Positions 27,423 through 35,787 of a DNA stretch of 64,000 nucleotides are shown here, piece after piece. Made by a program: the position numbers and the translations under genes. The notes beneath the pieces are model-generated. The model saw only the letters and a program-made list of their open reading frames with translations. It made no database searches and had not been told where the DNA came from. How positions within the stretch are numbered: position 1 is the stretch's first letter; each line of letters opens with the position of its first letter. Source of the stretch: SCUS01 sp966211675 (GTDB taxonomy: Bacteria > Myxococcota_A > Polyangia > Polyangiales > Ga0077539); contig CBIHPK010000017.1 of the NCBI GenBank assembly GCA_966211675.1, forward strand, positions 1-64,000. The letters run 5' to 3'.

Positions 27423-28573
27423 CGGGTCCTCCTGCGCCGCGCCCAGAGCGCGACGCCCATCGCCACACCGATCCACGCGCCGGCTCCGCCGACGCGACCT
27501 GTCCCCACGCCGCACGCGCCGGGACGCGCCTGCCCGCCCGCGGCGCGATAGGCCTCCCAGAAATCCGTGACGGGCACCGGGGTCACGCAGTTGGCCGCTA
27601 CCGAGAGCGTGCTCCGGTTGCCCGCGAGGTCCTGCGCGACCACCGCCATTCGATACGATCGCCCGTTGGAGAGGCCCTGCGCCACGCCGCGGGTGGCGGT
27701 CGCGCCGATCAGGTCGCTGCACCGGTAGCGCGCGAAGGCCGCGCTGTCGTTGGGGTCGATCGTCGACAGCGCGGACGAGGCGCACGTCCCCCCGCTGCTC
27801 CCCTCCTCCTCGTCGCCATCGAGCACCGCCGTGACGTCGCTCACGCCGCCGTCCGTCGCGGCCGAGCCCGGAGGCGGGTCGCACAGCAGCCAGTACCCCT
27901 GAAGGTCCGGCGGCGCGGCCGTGGTGGTGCCGCCGTCCGCCGTCGTCGAGAGCGAGCCGGGGTACGTCCACGACACCACCGCCACGCCCTCGCCGGGGCT
28001 CGCAGTGACGTCCCTTGGCGCGTCCGGCGGCGTCACGTCATACGAGATGGGATAGGTCCCGATGACGTTGGAGTCCGACGGGGGGAAGGCCAGCACCGCG
28101 AGGTAGTTGGTGTTGGAGGTCCCCTGGGTGGTGCCCGGCGTCACGCAGTTGCCGCCCTCCGGGTCGACCAGGTACCGGCTCTGGATGCGCACGGTGTAGC
28201 TGAGCGGCGTCGTCGGGTTGGTGAAGGTCAGCGAGGGCGTCTGACGGATCGGCCAGCAGCGCGGAGTGCCCGACGTCACCGGCGCGCGCGCGTTGGCCAT
28301 CGCGCAGGCCATCGCGTCGGCGCCGATGAAGTACTGGAGCGAGGTGGTGGTCATCCCGCCGGGGTTGGAGGAGTAGTTGATCGTGAAGGTCCACTCCTCG
28401 CCCTCGCAGTCGCGTCGACCGATGGGCGAGGTGGTGTTGAGCGAGCCCTGCACCCCACCCGGGTCCTGCGTGCGGGGCGAGCCCGAGCGCGAGATGTTGG
28501 TGAACACCTGGGCGAACCCGGTGGACGAGAGCCCGAGCACCGCGAGCGCGATCAACGCCTGACGACGAAACAT
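27419..28573 (-). CDS. Surface protein with MYXO-CTERM-like tail, MXAN_2561-like
   Basis: A 384-residue protein with a signal peptide (1-22, ending STGFAQ). The mature part has a fibronectin-III-like segment (PPDAPRDVTASPGEGVAVVSW) and paired cysteines. The C terminus is a sorting-type tail: a Cys-Gly (ACGVG), a membrane segment (GAGAWIGVAMGVALWA) and an Arg cluster, the MYXO-CTERM plan recognised by myxosortase in this phylum. It should be anchored at the cell surface. ATG 28573 gives the clean signal peptide; upstream in-frame starts do not. It is coupled by ATGA overlap to the barrel gene, matching the Myxococcus MXAN_2561/2562 arrangement. Confidence 0.8.
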   Translation of the reverse strand: MFRRQALIALAVLGLSSTGFAQVFTNISRSGSPRTQDPGGVQGSLNTTSPIGRRDCEGEEWTFTINYSSNPGGMTTTSLQYFIGADAMACAMANARAPVTSGTPRCWPIRQTPSLTFTNPTTPLSYTVRIQSRYLVDPEGGNCVTPGTTQGTSNTNYLAVLAFPPSDSNVIGTYPISYDVTPPDAPRDVTASPGEGVAVVSWTYPGSLSTTADGGTTTAAPPDLQGYWLLCDPPPGSAATDGGVSDVTAVLDGDEEEGSSGGTCASSALSTIDPNDSAAFARYRCSDLIGATATRGVAQGLSNGRSYRMAVVAQDLAGNRSTLSVAANCVTPVPVTDFWEAYRAAGGQARPGACGVGTGRVGGAGAWIGVAMGVALWARRRRTR

Positions 28574-28689
28574 CCCAGGAGCGTGGAGCAAGGCGCGTTC
28601 CTCCGGACCGCGCACACGATCGCCTGGATTCGCCGCGGGTTCGCGGGCTTCGGGGCCCTCTGCGCGCTGCCAGGATGTCACGCGGACGG

Positions 28690-29715
28690 TCATGCCCTGG
28701 TCGAAGGCGTCACACCGAAGGCCCGCTCCGCGATCTGCACGGCGTTGAGCGCGGCGCCCTTGCGGAGGTTGTCGCCGACGACCCAGAGCGACAGGGCCTG
28801 CGGGTCATCGAGGTCCTGACGGACGCGGCCCACGGCGACGTCGTCGGTGCCGGAGACCTCCCGGGGCTGCGGGTGCTGGCCCGGGCCGATGCGGTCGTCG
28901 ACCACCACGCCCGGCGCCGAGCGCAGGCAGGCGATGGCCTCGGCGCGCGACACGGGCCGACGAAAGCGGGCCCAGACGCTCTGCGAGTGCGCGTTGCGCA
29001 CGGGGACGCGCACGCAGGTCGGCGACATGCGCAGGCCGCGGAGCTCGAGGATCTTCTTGCTCTCGGCGACGATCTTGAGCTCCTCCTCGGAGAAGCCCGA
29101 GGGCTCGTGCTTCCAGTCGGAGAGCAGGTTGCCCGCGAGCACGCCGGGCAGGAACTCCACCGGCGGCACCTCGCCGGCCAGCACGGCGCGCTGCTGTCGC
29201 TCGAACTCGTCGACCGCCCGCGCGCCCTTGCCCGAGATGGCCTGGTAGGTGGAGACCACGACGTGCTCCAGGCCCGCGAGGTCGTGCAGCGGCTTGAGGG
29301 CCATCAGCATCTGGATCGTGGAGCAGTTGGGGTTGGCGACGATCGCGCCGCCGCGCGCCGGGATGCGGTGGCCGTTGACCTCCGGCACCACCAGCGGGAT
29401 GTCGTCGTCCATGCGAAACGCGCTGGAGTTGTCGACCACGAGGCAGCCCGCGGCGGCGCCGACCGGGCCCCACTCCCGCGCGATGGACGAGCCCGCGGAG
29501 AAGAGCGCCACGGCTGCCCCCTCGAAGACGCTCGCGGAGGGCGCCTGCAAGGTCAGCGGCTGACCGCGGAAGGTGACGGTGCCGCCCGCCGAGCGAGGCG
29601 ACGCGATGGCGCGCAGCCGTCGAACGGGGAAGGCGCGCTGCTCCAGCACGCGGAGCATCTCCTGCCCGACGGCGCCGGTTGCGCCGACGAGCACCACATC
29701 CATGGGATCGATCAT
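28690..29715 (-). CDS. asd: Aspartate-semialdehyde dehydrogenase
   Basis: A 341-residue enzyme converting L-aspartyl-4-phosphate to aspartate semialdehyde with NADPH, the branch point to lysine/diaminopimelate, threonine and methionine. The Rossmann start VVLVGATGAVGQEM (about 7-20), the nucleophile in NPNCST (near residue 129), the ISGKGARAVDEF block and the RVPVRNAHSQSV motif are all present. In the family the last motif normally reads RVPV..GHS, so N for G is a small variation. A TAGAGA box (29724-29729) lies 8 nt before the ATG. pnp ends 71 bp upstream. Confidence 0.94.
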   Translation of the reverse strand: MIDPMDVVLVGATGAVGQEMLRVLEQRAFPVRRLRAIASPRSAGGTVTFRGQPLTLQAPSASVFEGAAVALFSAGSSIAREWGPVGAAAGCLVVDNSSAFRMDDDIPLVVPEVNGHRIPARGGAIVANPNCSTIQMLMALKPLHDLAGLEHVVVSTYQAISGKGARAVDEFERQQRAVLAGEVPPVEFLPGVLAGNLLSDWKHEPSGFSEEELKIVAESKKILELRGLRMSPTCVRVPVRNAHSQSVWARFRRPVSRAEAIACLRSAPGVVVDDRIGPGQHPQPREVSGTDDVAVGRVRQDLDDPQALSLWVVGDNLRKGAALNAVQIAERAFGVTPSTRA

Positions 29716-29786
29716 GGGGGCTCTCTCTACCGAAGGAGCCCGCCGCGCACAATCACGCGACGGGCATTAGGTGACGTGATGGATGA

Positions 29787-31991
29787 TCAGCGGCGCGGGC
29801 GGTCGCCGCCGCGGGGCGGCCCGCGACGGTCGCCGCCGGAGCTGCGGGGCGGCTCGTTGTGCGACTTCTCCATCCGCTCCTTGGCGCGCTCGCCCTCCTC
29901 GCCCTCCGGGAGCTCGAGCACCGCGCGGCGGGACAGGCGGATCTTGCCAGTGCCGTCCTCGATGGAGAGCACCTTGACCTCGACCTCCTGGCCCTCCTTG
30001 AGGACGTCGGAGACGTTCTCGACGCGGGTGTGCGCGAGCTCGCTCACGTGCACGAGCCCTTCGGTGCCGGGGAAGATCTCGACGAAGGCCCCGAAGTCGA
30101 CGACGCGCTTCACGGTGCCCTTGTAGACGGCGCCGATCTCCGCCTCGGCGGTGAGGCCGCGGATGATGTCGATCGCGCGCTGCACGGCCACGCTGTCGGA
30201 GCTGGCGATGTTGACCGTGCCGTCGTCCTCGACGTCGATGGCGACGCCGGTCTGGTCGACGATGCCCTTGATGGTCTTGCCGCCCGGGCCGATGACGAGG
30301 CGGATCTGCGACGGGTTCACCTTGAGGGTGGTGATGCGCGGAGCGTACTTGGAGAGCTCGGTGCGGTGCGTCGGCAGCGTCGCGAGCATGCGCCCGAGGA
30401 TGTGCAGGCGCGCGTCGCGGGCCTGCTTGAGGGCCTTCTCCAGGATCTCCCGCGAGAGCCCCTCGATCTTGATGTCCATCTGGATCGCGGTGACGCCCTT
30501 GGCGGTGCCGCAGACCTTGAAGTCCATGTCGCCGAGGTGGTCCTCGTCGCCGAGGATGTCGGTGAGGATGGCGATCTTCTCGCCCTCCTTGATGAGCCCC
30601 ATCGCGATGCCGGCGACCGGCGCCTTGATCGGGACGCCCGCGTCCATGAGGGCGAGCGTGCCGCCGCAGACGGTGGCCATGGAGCTCGACCCGTTGGACT
30701 CGGTGATCTCGCTCACGATGCGGATCGTGTACGGGAACTGCTCGGCCGGAGGGATCATCCGCGACAGCGCGCGCTCGGCGAGGTTGCCGTGGCCGATCTC
30801 GCGGCGGCCGGGGCCACGCATGGGCTTGGTCTCACCGACCGAGTACGGCGGGAAGTTGTAGTGGAGCAGGAAGCGCTTCCACTTCTCGCCGATGAGCCCG
30901 TCGATCTTCTGCTCGTCCTGCGCGGTGCCGAGGGTGCTGGTGACGATCCCCTGGGTCTCGCCGCGGGTGAAGAGCGCGCTGCCGTGCACGCGCGGGAGCA
31001 GGCCGACCTCGCACGAGATGGGGCGCACGGTGGTGCTGTCGCGGCCGTCGATGCGCACGAGCTCGTCGACGATCATCAGGCGCATGACGTTGCCCTGCAC
31101 CTCGCTGAAGGCCTCCTTCAGCAGCGCCTCCTTCTCGGGGAACTCGGGCTTGAGGGCCTCGAGCATCTGGCTCTTGAGGGCCTTGAACTTCCCGTAGCGC
31201 TCGCCCTTGATGCGGGTGCGCGAGGCGTCGCTCAGGCCAGCGCCCACGACCTCGCGGACGCGGCGGAACATGTCGTCCGTCGGGCGCTTGGCGGCGAAGG
31301 GGCGCTTGGTCTTGCCGACCACCTCGCGGATGCGCTCCTGCAGCTCGATCACCGCCTGCATGCTGCGGTGAGCGAACATCAGGGCCTCGATGAGCTCGTC
31401 CTCGGAGAACTCGTCGGCGGCGCCCTCGACCATCACGATGGCGTCGCGGCTGCCGGCGACCATCATGTCGAGGTCGCTCTTGGCCATCTCGTCGAAGGTC
31501 GGGTTGGCGACGAGCTTCCCGTCGACGCGGCCCACGCGGACGCCCGCGATGGGGCCCGCCCAGGGGATGTCGCTGATGTGCAGCGCGGTGCTGGCGCCGA
31601 TGAGGGCGAGCACGTCGGTGGTGTGCACCTTGTCCGCCGAGAGCACGGTCGCGATGATCTGGATGTCGTTGCGGTAGCCGTCCGGGAAGAGCGGGCGGCA
31701 GGGCCGGTCGATGAGGCGCGAGACGAGGATCTCGTCGTCGCGAAGGCGACCCTCGCGCTTGAAGAAGCCGCCGGGGATCTTGCCCGCGGCGAAGGTCTTC
31801 TCGACGTAGTCGACGGACAGCGGGAAGAAGTCGATGCCCGGGCGCTCGTCGGCGCTCGCGCACGCGGTCACGAGGACGATGGACTCGCCCGCGCTGATGA
31901 GCACCGAGCCGTTCGCCTGCTTGGCGATGCGCCCGGTCTCGATGGTGATGGTGGTGGATCCGACCTCGACGCTCTCACGAATGATCGACAT
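29787..31991 (-). CDS. pnp: Polyribonucleotide nucleotidyltransferase (PNPase)
   Basis: A 734-residue PNPase, the phosphorolytic 3'-to-5' exoribonuclease of RNA decay. Two RNase-PH domains (first with ERPGIDFFPLSVDYVEKTFA, second with GRDSTTVRPISCEVG and the GDEDHLGDMDFKV active-site region) are followed by KH (about 560-620, IRLVIGPGGKTIKGI) and S1 (about 625-695) domains and a basic tail. Start at ATG 31991 with GAGG 8 nt upstream. It follows rpsO in the classic order, with 264 bp between; in enterobacteria this interval holds RNase III and autoregulation sites. Confidence 0.97.
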   Translation of the reverse strand: MSIIRESVEVGSTTITIETGRIAKQANGSVLISAGESIVLVTACASADERPGIDFFPLSVDYVEKTFAAGKIPGGFFKREGRLRDDEILVSRLIDRPCRPLFPDGYRNDIQIIATVLSADKVHTTDVLALIGASTALHISDIPWAGPIAGVRVGRVDGKLVANPTFDEMAKSDLDMMVAGSRDAIVMVEGAADEFSEDELIEALMFAHRSMQAVIELQERIREVVGKTKRPFAAKRPTDDMFRRVREVVGAGLSDASRTRIKGERYGKFKALKSQMLEALKPEFPEKEALLKEAFSEVQGNVMRLMIVDELVRIDGRDSTTVRPISCEVGLLPRVHGSALFTRGETQGIVTSTLGTAQDEQKIDGLIGEKWKRFLLHYNFPPYSVGETKPMRGPGRREIGHGNLAERALSRMIPPAEQFPYTIRIVSEITESNGSSSMATVCGGTLALMDAGVPIKAPVAGIAMGLIKEGEKIAILTDILGDEDHLGDMDFKVCGTAKGVTAIQMDIKIEGLSREILEKALKQARDARLHILGRMLATLPTHRTELSKYAPRITTLKVNPSQIRLVIGPGGKTIKGIVDQTGVAIDVEDDGTVNIASSDSVAVQRAIDIIRGLTAEAEIGAVYKGTVKRVVDFGAFVEIFPGTEGLVHVSELAHTRVENVSDVLKEGQEVEVKVLSIEDGTGKIRLSRRAVLELPEGEEGERAKERMEKSHNEPPRSSGGDRRGPPRGGDRPRR

Positions 31992-32205
31992 GTCCGAGCC
32001 TCTGCTTTCGTCGGCCTGAAACGGGACGTTGGAGAGAACTGCGGGGTCGATCGGGTCGTTCGGTGTCCTCGGTTCCTGGGCGCGCGGTCGGAGCGGGCGC
32101 GCACACGAAGCGAAGACCGGAGCGACGTGATCGATCGATGCCGCGCGGTGACCGGGGCGCGCCGACGTACGCCCCACACCGCGTGGTGGTCCCCGGATAC
32201 ACCGA

Positions 32206-32230
32206 CGCCCCACCAGTCGTTGGTGAGGCG
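32206..32230 (-). terminator. Hairpin after rpsO, terminator or RNase III-type site
   Basis: CGCCcCACCA and TGGTGaGGCG pair with one mismatch around a GTCGT loop, about 26 nt past the rpsO stop on the coding strand. It may attenuate readthrough from rpsO into pnp or serve as a processing site. The rest of 31992-32205 is a pnp leader with no other clear element. Confidence 0.4.
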
Positions 32231-32255
32231 GGGTCAGAGGGAGCCGTCGGGAGGA

Positions 32256-32525
32256 CTACTTGCGGAGGTTGAGCTCGGAGATGATCTTCCGGTACCCCGC
32301 GACGTCCTTGCTCTTGAGGTAGTCGAGGAGACGGCGGCGCTGGCCGACCATCTTCAGGAGGCCACGGCGCGAGTGGTGGTCCTTCTTGTGGGTCTCGAAG
32401 TGCCCCTGGAGCTGAGAGATGCGCGCCGAGAGGAGGGCGATCTGGACCTGCGGGGAGCCCGTATCACCCTCGGACTGACGGAACTTCTCGATGATTTCGG
32501 TCTTGGTGGTCGTATGCAGCGACAT
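32256..32525 (-). CDS. rpsO: 30S ribosomal protein S15
   Basis: An 89-residue S15, normal length, which binds the central domain of 16S rRNA early in 30S assembly. Conserved segments include GDTGSPQVQIALLSARI (20-36), THKKDHHSRRGLL and the RRRLLDYLK block. AAGGAA lies about 8 nt before the ATG. A good promoter lies 30 bp upstream. Downstream is pnp, the usual partner. Confidence 0.98.
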   Translation of the reverse strand: MSLHTTTKTEIIEKFRQSEGDTGSPQVQIALLSARISQLQGHFETHKKDHHSRRGLLKMVGQRRRLLDYLKSKDVAGYRKIISELNLRK

Positions 32526-32555
32526 GTTGTGCGTTCCTTACTCGAAAACGGGCGC

Positions 32556-32585
32556 GGAGTATCTCCGCTTATGGACTGGTGTCAA
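32556..32585 (-). promoter_or_regulatory. rpsO promoter
   Basis: Reading leftward: consensus TTGACA (32580-32585), an 18-nt spacer, then TACTCC (32556-32561). An overlapping reading is GATACT at 16 nt. The expected leader is about 25 nt and ends with the AAGGAA ribosome site. This is the closest match to a housekeeping promoter in the window. Confidence 0.6.
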
Positions 32586-32720
32586 TCACCCTCTGATGTG
32601 TTAGTGCCTGCGCTCCGAACCCGATGGAGGTGGTCGGCGGACGTCGAAACAGCGACGCCCCGTTCAGACCTCCAGCGGCGACCTTAACCGGGCCGAAGCG
32701 CCCGACGCGAGCGGTTACCA

Positions 32721-34466
32721 ATGCTGGAAGGATTCCGTAAGCACTCCAACTCGTTCTTCCTCATCGTGCTGATCGCGTCCGTCGCGACCATCTTCGGTGT
32801 GGGGCCAGGCTCGCAGAGCTGCTCCCAGGGAAGCCTGAAGGTCACCTACGCGGCGAAGGTGCACGGCCGCACCCTCAGCGAGAGCGACTTCGTGGCGGCG
32901 GTCGGGATGGTGCCCCGCATCATGCGCGCGTCGGAGGAGAACCCCGCCGTCGCCGGGGCCATCCGGCAGGGCGCCCTCGACGGACTCATCGAGCGGGAGC
33001 TCCTGGCCCACGAGGCCGAGCGCCTGGGCATGCGGGTGACCGAGGAGATGGTCAACGAGGAGTTCCGCAACTGCCGCTTCTACGCCTCCGTGGGCGTCGG
33101 GGCCGAGCCGGTGCTGGGCGTGCAGTCGGGCCGCGTCGAGCTGCCGCCGTCGTCCTGCGGCGGCGTCGGTGACCGCTTCGACTTCCCCCAGTTCGAGCGC
33201 GTCGCGCGGCGCCTCTTCCGTCGCACCGTCGCCGACCTGCGCGAGACCATGGTGCGCGAGATGCTCGCCCAGCGCATGCGCGACTCGGTGCGCGCCTCGG
33301 TGCAGCTCTCCGACGAGGACATGTGGCGCGACTACCAGCGCACGCACGACCAGATGGCGGTGCGCTTCCTGCGCTTCAACCTGAACTTCTACCGCAACCT
33401 CGTGCGCGACGACGACGCGGCGCAGGTCGAGGCCTGGGCGGGGCAGCACGCGGACGAGATCCAGCGCCAGTGGGAGCGGCGGCGCGAGAGCCTGCGCGGC
33501 CTGCGCCGGGAGTTCCACGCGCGGCACATCCTGGTGAAGTACCCGGAGGGCGCGACGGATGCGCAGAAGGCCGAGGTCCGAGCGCGGGCCGAGGCGATCC
33601 GGGCGCAGCTCGTGGCGGGCGGAGACTTCGTCCGCCTCGCGCGCCTCTACTCGGAGGACCCGGGCAGCTGGCGCGAGGGCGGCATGCTCCCCTGGACCGC
33701 GGTCGAGGGCAGCAACTTCGACGCGGCCTTCGTGCGCGCGGCCACCACGCTCCAGCCCAACGCCGTCTCGCCGGTGACCGAGACCCCCTTCGGCGCGCAC
33801 ATCATCCAGCTCCTCGCGTTCCGCGAGGGCGACGTGCCCGAGGCCGAGGCCAAGCGCGACATCGCCCGCACGCTCTTCCGCGAGACCCGCGGCGCCGAGC
33901 TCGCCCGCGAGGCCGCCCGCACCACGCTCGAGCGCATGCGCACGGCGACCAACCTCGACGAGGTGGGCACGCAGTCCCACGCCGCCGCGCTGCGCGAGTT
34001 CTTCCGCGGCGAGGTGCCGGGCCCGGTGGCCCTCGCGAACGGCGTCTCGCTCTCCCCCGTGGAGCGCGCCGACCTCGACGCCCCGGCCCTGCAGGACAGC
34101 GAGGTCTTCGCCCGCAACGGCTTCGTCGTGAGCGACGTCGAGCGCGCCGAGATGCTCACCTCCGTCGCCTTCACCCTCACGCAGCAGAGCCCACTCGTGC
34201 GCGAGCCCGTGCAGGCCGGCGACGACTGGTTCGTGCTGCGCTTCAAGGACGGCAGCCGCACCGTCGCCACCCGCGAGGAGTTCGGCCGCCAGCGCCAGGA
34301 GCTGCTCGCCTCGGTCAACGCCTCGGCCCTCGCCGCGCGGCAGCGCGACGTCCTGGTGCAGTACGTCACCCGCCTCCGCCAGGAGGCCGAGCACGACGGC
34401 CAGGTGCGCATCGGCAACTCGCCGCGGCTCCGCGCGCCCGCTCCCGGTGCCGAGGACGGCAACTGA
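32721..34466 (+). CDS. Membrane-anchored peptidylprolyl isomerase (PpiD/SurA-like)
   Basis: A 581-residue periplasmic folding factor. Residues 1-28 hold an N-terminal membrane anchor (FFLIVLIASVATIFGVGP); helical SurA_N-like regions follow (ALDGLIERELLAHEAERLGM); the parvulin domain is at about 265-375 (EFHARHILVKYPEG, GGDFVRLARLYSEDPGS, PFGAHIIQLL); a helical C-terminal domain ends the chain. The layout is that of PpiD, which helps outer-membrane and secreted proteins leave the Sec translocon. The next genes follow closely (13 bp, then overlaps), suggesting an envelope-linked operon. Confidence 0.88.
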   Translation: MLEGFRKHSNSFFLIVLIASVATIFGVGPGSQSCSQGSLKVTYAAKVHGRTLSESDFVAAVGMVPRIMRASEENPAVAGAIRQGALDGLIERELLAHEAERLGMRVTEEMVNEEFRNCRFYASVGVGAEPVLGVQSGRVELPPSSCGGVGDRFDFPQFERVARRLFRRTVADLRETMVREMLAQRMRDSVRASVQLSDEDMWRDYQRTHDQMAVRFLRFNLNFYRNLVRDDDAAQVEAWAGQHADEIQRQWERRRESLRGLRREFHARHILVKYPEGATDAQKAEVRARAEAIRAQLVAGGDFVRLARLYSEDPGSWREGGMLPWTAVEGSNFDAAFVRAATTLQPNAVSPVTETPFGAHIIQLLAFREGDVPEAEAKRDIARTLFRETRGAELAREAARTTLERMRTATNLDEVGTQSHAAALREFFRGEVPGPVALANGVSLSPVERADLDAPALQDSEVFARNGFVVSDVERAEMLTSVAFTLTQQSPLVREPVQAGDDWFVLRFKDGSRTVATREEFGRQRQELLASVNASALAARQRDVLVQYVTRLRQEAEHDGQVRIGNSPRLRAPAPGAEDGN

Positions 34467-34479
34467 CCCCGTCGCGCTG

Positions 34480-35787
34480 ATGCACGACGTCCGTACGCAC
34501 CGGCTCGCCAACGGGCTGCGCGTCCTCACGATCCACCGCCCGCACCTGCACCGGGCGGTGGCCGCGGTCTACGTCCATGTCGGCTCACGGCATGAGCGCC
34601 CGCGGCAGAACGGCCTCTCCCACTTCCTCGAGCACATGCTCTTCCGCGGCTCCGAGGCGCTGCCCTCGGCGGCGCTCGTCAACGACGCGGTGGAGTCCCT
34701 CGGCGCCTCGATGAACGCCGCGACGCACTCGGACTTCACGATGTTCGAGCTGAGCGCTCCGCCCGACGCCCTCGCCGCGGCGACCTCCATCCTCGGCGGC
34801 CTGCTCACGGCGCCGGTGTTCGCCGATCGCAAGGTCGAGGTCGGCATCGTGCGCGAGGAGCTCCTGGAGGACGTCGACGACCGCGGCCACGACATCTCGC
34901 CGGACAACCACGCCCGCCGGCTGGTCTTCGGCGAGCACCCGCTCGGCGCGCCCATCGCGGGCACGGCGCACAACGTCACCCGCTTCACCGACGACGACCT
35001 CCGCGAGCACCACGCGCTCCACTACGTCGCGGGCAACATGGTCGCCTGCGCCGCAGGACCCCTCCCCCACGACGAGCTCCTCCGAGCGGCGAGCCGCGCG
35101 CTGCGCCACCTCCCGGCGGGGCCGCTGCGTCCGGCGAAGCCCTTCACCCGTCGTCACCGCCGCGGACGGCGCGCGCTCGTGCCCCACTCGGCCAGCCAGA
35201 CGGCGCTGCGCATCGCGTATCCCTGCGAGGGCCTCGACGACCCGGGCGGGGCGGCCACGGAGCTGCTCCTGCGGGTCATCGACGACGGGATGTCCACGCG
35301 GCTCTACCGCCAGGTCTGCGAGGAGCGCGGCCTCGCCTACGACGTGTCCGCGGACATCGAGCGCTTCGCCGAGGTCGGCGTGATCGACGTGGCGGCCTCC
35401 GTCGGGCGCTCCTCGGTGGGGGCGGTGTTGAAGGAGGTGCTGGAGATCTTCCACGAGCTCGCGGTGGTCGGGCCGACCCGGGCGGAGCTCGAGAAGGCGC
35501 AGCGGCGCTTCGGCTTCGACCTCGACGCGCTCGACGACAACGCGCAGGAGCTCTGTGACTTCTACGGCCCGGCGGAGCTGTTCGGACAGCGTCGCAGCCC
35601 CGCCGAGCGGCGCCGGGAGCTGCTGTCGCTGGGCGCCGACGACCTCCGCGCCGCCGCGGCCCGGGTGCTCGATCCGTCGAGGGCCAACGTGGTGCTCGTG
35701 GGGCCCAAGGCGACGAAGCACGAGGCCGAGATCAAGTCGCTGCTGAGGTCCTTCCGCGCGCGCCAGCCGAAGGCCGCGGCGCCGTGA
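34480..35787 (+). CDS. M16-family zinc metallopeptidase (pitrilysin-like)
   Basis: A 435-residue member of peptidase family M16B. The inverted zinc motif HFLEH is at 48-52 and the third ligand E127 lies 75 residues on (REELLED), the standard spacing. The second half carries the inactive M16_C fold with a Tyr/Arg pair (DDGMSTRLYRQVCEERGLAY). No signal peptide is visible, so it is probably cytoplasmic. Only one M16 gene is present. ATG 34480 is used; a GTG at 34447 would overlap the previous gene by 20 bp. Its stop overlaps the next start (GTGA). Confidence 0.93.
   Translation: MHDVRTHRLANGLRVLTIHRPHLHRAVAAVYVHVGSRHERPRQNGLSHFLEHMLFRGSEALPSAALVNDAVESLGASMNAATHSDFTMFELSAPPDALAAATSILGGLLTAPVFADRKVEVGIVREELLEDVDDRGHDISPDNHARRLVFGEHPLGAPIAGTAHNVTRFTDDDLREHHALHYVAGNMVACAAGPLPHDELLRAASRALRHLPAGPLRPAKPFTRRHRRGRRALVPHSASQTALRIAYPCEGLDDPGGAATELLLRVIDDGMSTRLYRQVCEERGLAYDVSADIERFAEVGVIDVAASVGRSSVGAVLKEVLEIFHELAVVGPTRAELEKAQRRFGFDLDALDDNAQELCDFYGPAELFGQRRSPAERRRELLSLGADDLRAAAARVLDPSRANVVLVGPKATKHEAEIKSLLRSFRARQPKAAAP

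Noticed and set aside
29859..32687. Long rightward frame across pnp and rpsO
   Set aside because: Antisense shadow of two well-conserved genes; low-complexity Leu/Ala/Asp content and no recognisable motif.
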